Source: Acetobacteraceae bacterium
Lineage (GTDB): Bacteria; Pseudomonadota; Alphaproteobacteria; Acetobacterales; Acetobacteraceae
Direction of reading: 5' to 3'
Assembly (NCBI GenBank): GCA_947455205.1
Contig: CANGNF010000008.1
Location: 62,001-126,000 of the forward strand
DNA length: 64,000 nucleotides
Below are positions 59,590 through 64,000 of the stretch, one piece after another; the stretch's first letter is position 1; every line of letters begins with the position of its first letter. Made by a program: the position numbers and the translations under genes. The notes under the pieces were generated by a model that saw only the letters and a list, made by a program, of their open reading frames with translations, searched no databases and had not been told where the DNA came from.

Positions 59590-60816
59590 TCAGGCGCGCA
59601 CGAAGGCGCAGCCGCCTTCGGCCAGCGGGCGGAATGCCTCGCCGGGCGGCGTGACGCCCAGCACCTTGTAGTAGTCGTACTGGTGCTTGCTTTCCTCGGG
59701 CTTCTTCACTTCCAGCAGGTAGGCCGGGTGCAGTTTGCGGCCGTCCTGGCGGATGGTGCCGGGGCCGAAGCAGTCGTCGTCGCAGGGCATCGCCTTCATG
59801 CGGTTGACGGTCTCGACGCCATTGGCCTTGGCCCGCGCCACGCCCATGTCGGCCACCGTCTTCAGGTAGTGCAGCACCGCGGCGTAGCCGCCGGCGTGGT
59901 TCATGCACAGCAGGCCGTTGTTGGTCTGCGCCTTGACCCGGTTGGTGAAGGCGCGGGTGCGCTCGTTCAGGTCCCAGTAGAAGGTCTCGGTGCAGACCAG
60001 GCCCTGCGCGGTCTGCAGCCCCAGCGCATGCACGTCGGTCAGGAACATCAGCAGCGCCGCCAGCTTGGTGCCGCGCCGGGTGATGCCGAACTCCGCCGCC
60101 TGCTTGATGCAGTTGATGGTGTCGCCGCCGGCATTGGCGAAGCCGATGACCTTGGCGCGCGAGGACTGCGCCTGCACCAGGAAGGAGGAGAAGTCGCTGC
60201 TGGGGAACGGGTGCCGGGTGGCGCCCAAAATCCGCCCGCCGGCGGCCTTGACGAAGTCGCCGGTATCACGCTCCAGCGCATGGCCGAAGGCGTAGTCGGC
60301 GGTGACGAAGAACCAGGTGTCGCCGCCGGCCTTGACCAGGGCGCCGCCGGTGGACTTGGCCAGCATGTAGGTGTCGTAGGTCCAGTGCACCGTGTTGGGG
60401 GAGCACTTGGACCCCGTGAGGTCCGAGGTGGCCGAGGAGGTGTTCAGGAACACCTTGTTCTTCTCGCGGACGATCTCGTTCGCCGCCAGCGCCACCGAGG
60501 AAGCGCCGCCATCGACGATGACATCGACGCCCTGGTCGATCCATTGCCGCGACAGGTTGGAGCCGACATCGGCGCGGTTCTGGTTGTCGCCGTAGATGAC
60601 TTCGATGTTGAAGCCGCGATTGGCGAACTCGGCCGCCGCCTGCTTGATGCAGGCCAGTTCCGTGGGGCCGGTGACGTCGCGGTAGGTGCCGCTGAAGTCG
60701 CACAGCAAAGCGATGCGGATCGTGTTCGCCGCCTGCGCCTTGCTCAGCGTCGGCAGGCTGCTGCCCAGCGTGGTGACCGCGAAGGCCCCCAGCAGTCCAC
60801 GGCGTCCCAGGTCCAT
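59590..60816 (-). CDS. Liv-type periplasmic binding protein, tandem copy 3 (locus 3)
   Basis: Type I binding protein of 408 residues. The signal begins MDLGRRGLLGAFAVTTLGSS. It is the most divergent of the four near the ligand pocket: VDGGASSVALAANEIVREKN replaces the DVPTSSV segment of the others, and LLCDFSGTYRDVTGP replaces the NDMSG or NDQSG loop. Ligand preference may therefore differ. GGGGAGA precedes ATG 60816. Confidence 0.9.
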   Translation of the reverse strand: MDLGRRGLLGAFAVTTLGSSLPTLSKAQAANTIRIALLCDFSGTYRDVTGPTELACIKQAAAEFANRGFNIEVIYGDNQNRADVGSNLSRQWIDQGVDVIVDGGASSVALAANEIVREKNKVFLNTSSATSDLTGSKCSPNTVHWTYDTYMLAKSTGGALVKAGGDTWFFVTADYAFGHALERDTGDFVKAAGGRILGATRHPFPSSDFSSFLVQAQSSRAKVIGFANAGGDTINCIKQAAEFGITRRGTKLAALLMFLTDVHALGLQTAQGLVCTETFYWDLNERTRAFTNRVKAQTNNGLLCMNHAGGYAAVLHYLKTVADMGVARAKANGVETVNRMKAMPCDDDCFGPGTIRQDGRKLHPAYLLEVKKPEESKHQYDYYKVLGVTPPGEAFRPLAEGGCAFVRA

Positions 60817-60865
60817 CTCGGTCGTCTCCCCAATGGCGCCGGTTTTCCGGCTGCCGGTTGTCGCT

Positions 60866-62098
60866 TCAGCCATTCGCCAGCGCGCAGCCACCCTCGGCGA
60901 TCGGGCGGAATGCCTCGTTCGCCGCGGAGGTCTGCAGCAGCTTGTAGTAGTCCCACGGCGCCTTGCTCTCGCCGGGCGCCTTCACCTCGAACAGGTAGGC
61001 CGGGCACAGCTTGCGGCCATCGGCGCGGATGCTGCCGGCGCCGAAGCAGTCGTCATCCGTCGGCATGCGCTTCATCTGCGCCACCGCGGCGGCGCCATCG
61101 GCCTTGGCCGCGGCCACGCCCATCTGCTTGGCTGCCTTGAGGTAGTGCAGCACGCCGCTGTAGGCGCCGGCATGGCCCATGCTGGGCATGTTGCCGGCGG
61201 TATGCGGCCTCACCCGGTTGGTGAAGGCGCGGGTGCGGTCGTTCAGGTCCCAGTAGAAGGTCTCGGTGCAAACGAGTCCCTGCGCCGTCTGCAGCCCCAT
61301 GCCGTGCACGTCGTTCAGGAACATCAGCAGCGCCGCCAGCTTCACGCCGCGGCGGGTGATGCCGAACTCGGCCGCCTGCTTGACGCAGTTGATGGTGTCG
61401 CCACCCGCATTGGCCAGGCCGATGACCTTGGCGCGCGACGCCTGCGCCTGCACCAGGAAGCTGGAGAAATCCGTGGTGCCCGGGAACGGCGTGCGTACCG
61501 CGCCGACCACGCGGCCGCCCTGCGCCTTGACGAAATTGCCGGTGTCCCGCTCCAGCGCATGGCCGAAGGCGTAGTCCGCGGTCAGGAAGAACCAAGTGTC
61601 GCCACCCGCCTTCACCATTGCCCCGCCGGTGGACTTGGCCAGCATGTAGGTGTCGTAGGCCCAGTGGATGGTGTTGGCGTTGCAGGACGGCCCGGTCAGG
61701 TCGGCGGACGCCGCGGTGGTCGGGATGAAGACCTTGTTCTTCTCCTTGGCCACCTGCGCCACCGCCAGCGCCACCGAGGAGGTCGGCACGTCCACGATGA
61801 TGTCCACGCCGTCGCGGTCGAACCATTGCCGCGCCACGTTGACGCCGACATCCGGCTTGTTCTGGTGGTCGGCGATCACGACCTCCACGTTGAAGCCGAG
61901 GCTGCCCAGGTCCTGCGCGGCCTGGCGCACGCAGGCGGTGGTGGTCGGGCCGCTGATGTCGCGGTAGAGGCCGGATTGATCGTTCAGCACGCCCACCTTC
62001 ACGGTGGTGCCCTGGGCGCGGGCGCTGCGGAACGGCAGCCCCCCCAGCGCGGGCAGGGCGGCGGCGGCCCCCAGCAGGCCGCGACGATCAAGCGCCAT
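60866..62098 (-). CDS. Liv-type periplasmic binding protein, tandem copy 4 (locus 3)
   Basis: Type I binding protein of 410 residues. The signal begins MALDRRGLLGAAAALPALGG. VKVGVLNDQSGLYRDISGP, DHQNKPDVGVNVARQWFDRD (one extra residue before GVD), VDVPTSSVALAVAQVAKEKN and IPTTAASADLTG distinguish it. The usual GSATSDLTG is AASADLTG here. First binding protein after livF, 20 bases downstream of it. GGGAGAG precedes the ATG. Confidence 0.9.
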   Translation of the reverse strand: MALDRRGLLGAAAALPALGGLPFRSARAQGTTVKVGVLNDQSGLYRDISGPTTTACVRQAAQDLGSLGFNVEVVIADHQNKPDVGVNVARQWFDRDGVDIIVDVPTSSVALAVAQVAKEKNKVFIPTTAASADLTGPSCNANTIHWAYDTYMLAKSTGGAMVKAGGDTWFFLTADYAFGHALERDTGNFVKAQGGRVVGAVRTPFPGTTDFSSFLVQAQASRAKVIGLANAGGDTINCVKQAAEFGITRRGVKLAALLMFLNDVHGMGLQTAQGLVCTETFYWDLNDRTRAFTNRVRPHTAGNMPSMGHAGAYSGVLHYLKAAKQMGVAAAKADGAAAVAQMKRMPTDDDCFGAGSIRADGRKLCPAYLFEVKAPGESKAPWDYYKLLQTSAANEAFRPIAEGGCALANG

Positions 62099-62118
62099 GG
62101 TCTCTCTCCCGTTCCTGT

Positions 62119-62823
62119 TCACACGCCGAGGTATTGGTGCAGCCGATCCAGCGACCCCAGCAACTCGTCATTGCCCACCATGTCGACCACGCGGCCGTGC
62201 TCCATCACGTAGTGGCGGTCGGCCACGGTCTGGGCGAAGCGGAAGTTCTGTTCCACCAGCAGCACGGTGAAGCCGCGCTTCTTGATCTCGCGGATCATGG
62301 CGCCGATCTGCTGCACGATCACCGGGGCCAGGCCCTCGGTCGGCTCGTCCAGCAGCAGCAGCTTGGCGCCGGTCCGCAGGATGCGGGCAATCGCCAGCAT
62401 CTGCTGCTCACCGCCCGACAGCTTGGTGCCCTGGCTGCCGGCGCGTTCCTTCAGGTTGGGGAACAGCTGGTAGATCGTCTCCAGGTCCAGCCCGCCCTCG
62501 GCCACCACCGGCGGCAGCATCAGGTTCTCGGTGACGTTCAGGCTGGCGAAGATGCCGCGCTCCTCCGGGCAGTAGCCGATCCCGGCGCGCGCGATCAGGT
62601 CCGGCCGCATGCCGACCATTTCCTGCCCGGCATAGCGGATGCTGCCTTTCCGGCGCCCGACCAGGCCCATGATGCTGCGCAGCGTGGTGGTCTTGCCGGC
62701 GCCGTTGCGGCCCAGCAGCGTCACCACCTCGCCGGGATGCACCTCGATGCCGACGCCGTGCAGGATGTGGCTCTCGCCGTACCAGGACTCGAGGTCCTTG
62801 ATCTCCAGCAGCGGGCTAGACAT
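62119..62823 (-). CDS. livF: Liv-type ABC transporter ATPase LivF (locus 3)
   Basis: ABC ATPase of 234 residues from ATG 62823; a TTG at 62829 is an alternative. Walker A LLGRNGAGKTTTLRSIMGLV, IGYCPEERGIFASLNVTENL, signature LSGGEQQMLAIARILRTGAK, Walker B LLLLDEPTEGLAP and LLVEQNFRFAQTVAD. It overlaps the livG stop by 8 bases. Confidence 0.92.
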   Translation of the reverse strand: MSSPLLEIKDLESWYGESHILHGVGIEVHPGEVVTLLGRNGAGKTTTLRSIMGLVGRRKGSIRYAGQEMVGMRPDLIARAGIGYCPEERGIFASLNVTENLMLPPVVAEGGLDLETIYQLFPNLKERAGSQGTKLSGGEQQMLAIARILRTGAKLLLLDEPTEGLAPVIVQQIGAMIREIKKRGFTVLLVEQNFRFAQTVADRHYVMEHGRVVDMVGNDELLGSLDRLHQYLGV

Positions 62824-63592
62824 GGGCAACGGCCCCCGAAACGCCGGGGTCGGTGCCCAGATAGGCCGCGATCACCTCCGGATTGGCGGAAACGCTGGCG
62901 TAGTCGCCCTCGGCCAGCACCTGGCCGCGCGCCAGCACGGTGATGCGGTCGCACAGGCCCTGCACCACCTTCAGGTTGTGCTCCACCAGCAGCACGGTGC
63001 GGCCGACGGCCACGCGCTTCACCAGCGCCACCACCCGGTCCACGTCGTCATGCGTCATGCCCGCGGTGGGCTCGTCCAGCAGCATCATCTCGGGGTCCAT
63101 CGCCAGCGTGGTGGCGATCTCCAGCGCGCGCTTGCGGCCGTAGGGCAGGCTGCCGGCCAGCTCGGCGGCGTATTCCGTCAGGTCCACGTCGGCCAGCAGC
63201 TGCATGGCCCGGTCGTCGTATTGCCGCAGCAGCGCCTCGTTGCGCCAGAAGTCGAAGCTGCCGCCGCGCTGGCGCTGCAACGCCACGCGCACGTTTTCCA
63301 GCACGGTGATGTGCGGGAACACGGCGCTGATCTGGAAGCTGCGCACCAGGCCCAGCCGCGCCACCTGCGCCGGCTTCATCCGGGTGATGTCGCGACCGTT
63401 ATAGGTGATCTTCCCCCGCGTCGGCGGCAGGAAGTTGGTCAGCAGGTTGAAGCAGGTGGTCTTGCCGGCGCCGTTCGGGCCGATAAGCGCATGGATGCTG
63501 CCACGGCGAACCTTCAGCGCCACGTCGCTGACCGCGACGAAGCCCCGAAATTCCTTGGTCAGGCCCTCGGTTTCCAGGATGGTGTCTGACAC
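62816..63592 (-). CDS. livG: Liv-type ABC transporter ATPase LivG (locus 3)
   Basis: ABC ATPase of 258 residues from GTG 63592, with GGGGAGAG upstream. Walker A LIGPNGAGKTTCFNLLTNFL, LVRSFQISAVFPHITVLENV, signature LPYGRKRALEIATTLAMDPE, Walker B MMLLDEPTAGMTHDD and LVEHNLKVVQGLCD. The signature LPYGRKRALEIA lacks the serine-glycine-glycine form, as is usual for this LivG branch. First gene of the eight-gene liv locus 3. Confidence 0.92.
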   Translation of the reverse strand: MSDTILETEGLTKEFRGFVAVSDVALKVRRGSIHALIGPNGAGKTTCFNLLTNFLPPTRGKITYNGRDITRMKPAQVARLGLVRSFQISAVFPHITVLENVRVALQRQRGGSFDFWRNEALLRQYDDRAMQLLADVDLTEYAAELAGSLPYGRKRALEIATTLAMDPEMMLLDEPTAGMTHDDVDRVVALVKRVAVGRTVLLVEHNLKVVQGLCDRITVLARGQVLAEGDYASVSANPEVIAAYLGTDPGVSGAVAHV

Positions 63593-63723
63593 CCGGATCG
63601 CTCTCCCCAGACACGGCCAGCCGGGTTGAGGCGATGGCAGCCGTCGTTGCGGCTAGGTATGGCCGGGGCGCAGGCGGGATGCAAGGCCGACGCATGGCTG
63701 GCGCGCGGCTTTATGCTTGTGAA

Positions 63724-63751
63724 GCCGGGTGGAAAATTGACACCACCCGGC
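63724..63751 (-). terminator. hairpin after the AA_synth-family gene
   Basis: GCCGGGTGG / loop with four A/T bases / CCACCCGGC, a perfect 9-bp stem 10 bases after the stop at 63761. The remaining 130 bases up to livG hold no clear promoter; TTGCAT and CATACC 17 bases apart on the minus strand are a weak candidate. Confidence 0.5.
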
Positions 63752-63760
63752 ACGACCGGA

Positions 63761-64000
63761 CTAGCGCAGCCCGTCCTTGCCTTCAATCTGTGCAACCGCC
63801 AGCCCACCGATCCGCGGCAGCGGCCGGCCGCCCACGGTCAGGGCAACGCAGACCAGGATCTCATCGGCCCGCGGCGCGTCCGGCACCCGCGCCTCCATGG
63901 CGTCGAAATGGCTGCGGACGAAGGCGGCGTCCTTGTGGCCCAGCGGCACGTCGATGGCGGTGCCCGGCCCGCCCGACTTCTTGGCCGAGGGGATCAGCGC
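63761..64000 (-). CDS. AA_synth (DUF1185, amino acid synthesis) family protein, C-terminal part
   Basis: Last 79 residues of a protein that continues beyond the right edge. PLGHKDAAFVRSHFDAMEAR, VPDAPRADEILVCVALTVGG and RPLPRIGGLAVAQIEGKDGL match the end of the AA_synth family, whose biochemical function is poorly defined. The reading frame is open to the edge, upstream of an in-frame GTG at 63949. Its position upstream of liv locus 3 suggests, but does not show, a link to the same imported compound. Confidence 0.72.
   Translation of the reverse strand, partial: ALIPSAKKSGGPGTAIDVPLGHKDAAFVRSHFDAMEARVPDAPRADEILVCVALTVGGRPLPRIGGLAVAQIEGKDGLR

Noticed and set aside
58317..59908. N-terminal extensions of binding-protein copies 1 and 2
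   Set aside because: The extra residues are out-of-frame echoes of the neighbouring copy's C-terminus; signal peptides and ribosome binding sites fix the starts at 58316 and 59563.
57096..62098. Tandem binding-protein genes as an assembly duplication
   Set aside because: The four copies differ throughout, including in binding-loop residues, so they are diverged paralogues rather than a duplicated contig.

Overview
The window is GC-rich throughout, densely coding and arranged in long directional gene runs. The many orphan tripartite-tricarboxylate (Bug/TctC) receptors, three Liv-type ABC loci and the catabolic genes suggest an alphaproteobacterium of the Acetobacteraceae (Roseomonas-like). 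That placement is inferred from gene content and style; no rRNA or other phylogenetic marker is present. I saw no tRNA, rRNA, CRISPR array, prophage or insertion sequence, and no gene-free stretch longer than about 250 bases.

Layout. 1-363: start of a TTT receptor (minus). 447-10634: plus-strand run with an aconitase-family enzyme, two TTT receptors, a two-subunit Rieske oxygenase of the salicylate/anthranilate type, an iron-type alcohol dehydrogenase, an HSL-type esterase, an SDR and a further TTT receptor. 10738-15354: Liv transporter 1 (GFHMK, minus). 15575-17715: CaiB-type CoA transferase plus TTT receptor. 17783-20428: MmgE/PrpD, SDR and CinA-like genes (minus). 20478-25048: an envelope cluster with a Tat-exported peptidoglycan-binding protein, a divergent exported CHAT (caspase-like) protease and a PsiF-repeat protein. 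25144-30581: small enzymes (CMD, YidB, hydrolase, LLM oxidoreductase, gamma-glutamyltransferase, enoyl-CoA hydratase). 30682-37020: pstSCAB-phoU-phoB behind a PhoB box, followed by a HisKA_2 sensor kinase. 37083-38546: VOC protein and arylformamidase-like hydrolase. 38594-43527: Liv transporter 2 (KHMGF) plus a cupin. 43573-49405: mandelate-racemase-like enzyme, two TTT receptors, MlrC-type M81 peptidase, RraA-like and DUF1348 proteins. 49531-54840: Dpp-type peptide ABC transporter (DFABC, minus). 54885-63592: Liv transporter 3 (minus) with four tandem paralogous binding proteins. 63761-64000: end of an AA_synth-family gene.

How it fits together. Most of the window imports and degrades organic acids, aromatics, peptides and amino-acid-like compounds: receptors and ABC systems supply substrates to neighbouring hydrolases, oxygenases, CoA transferases and hydratases. 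The Pst/Pho block is the phosphate-starvation module. The least ordinary parts are the exported CHAT protease with its divergent peptidoglycan-binding partner, the fourfold binding-protein array in Liv locus 3, seven TTT receptors with no membrane subunits, and two families of short palindromic intergenic repeats.
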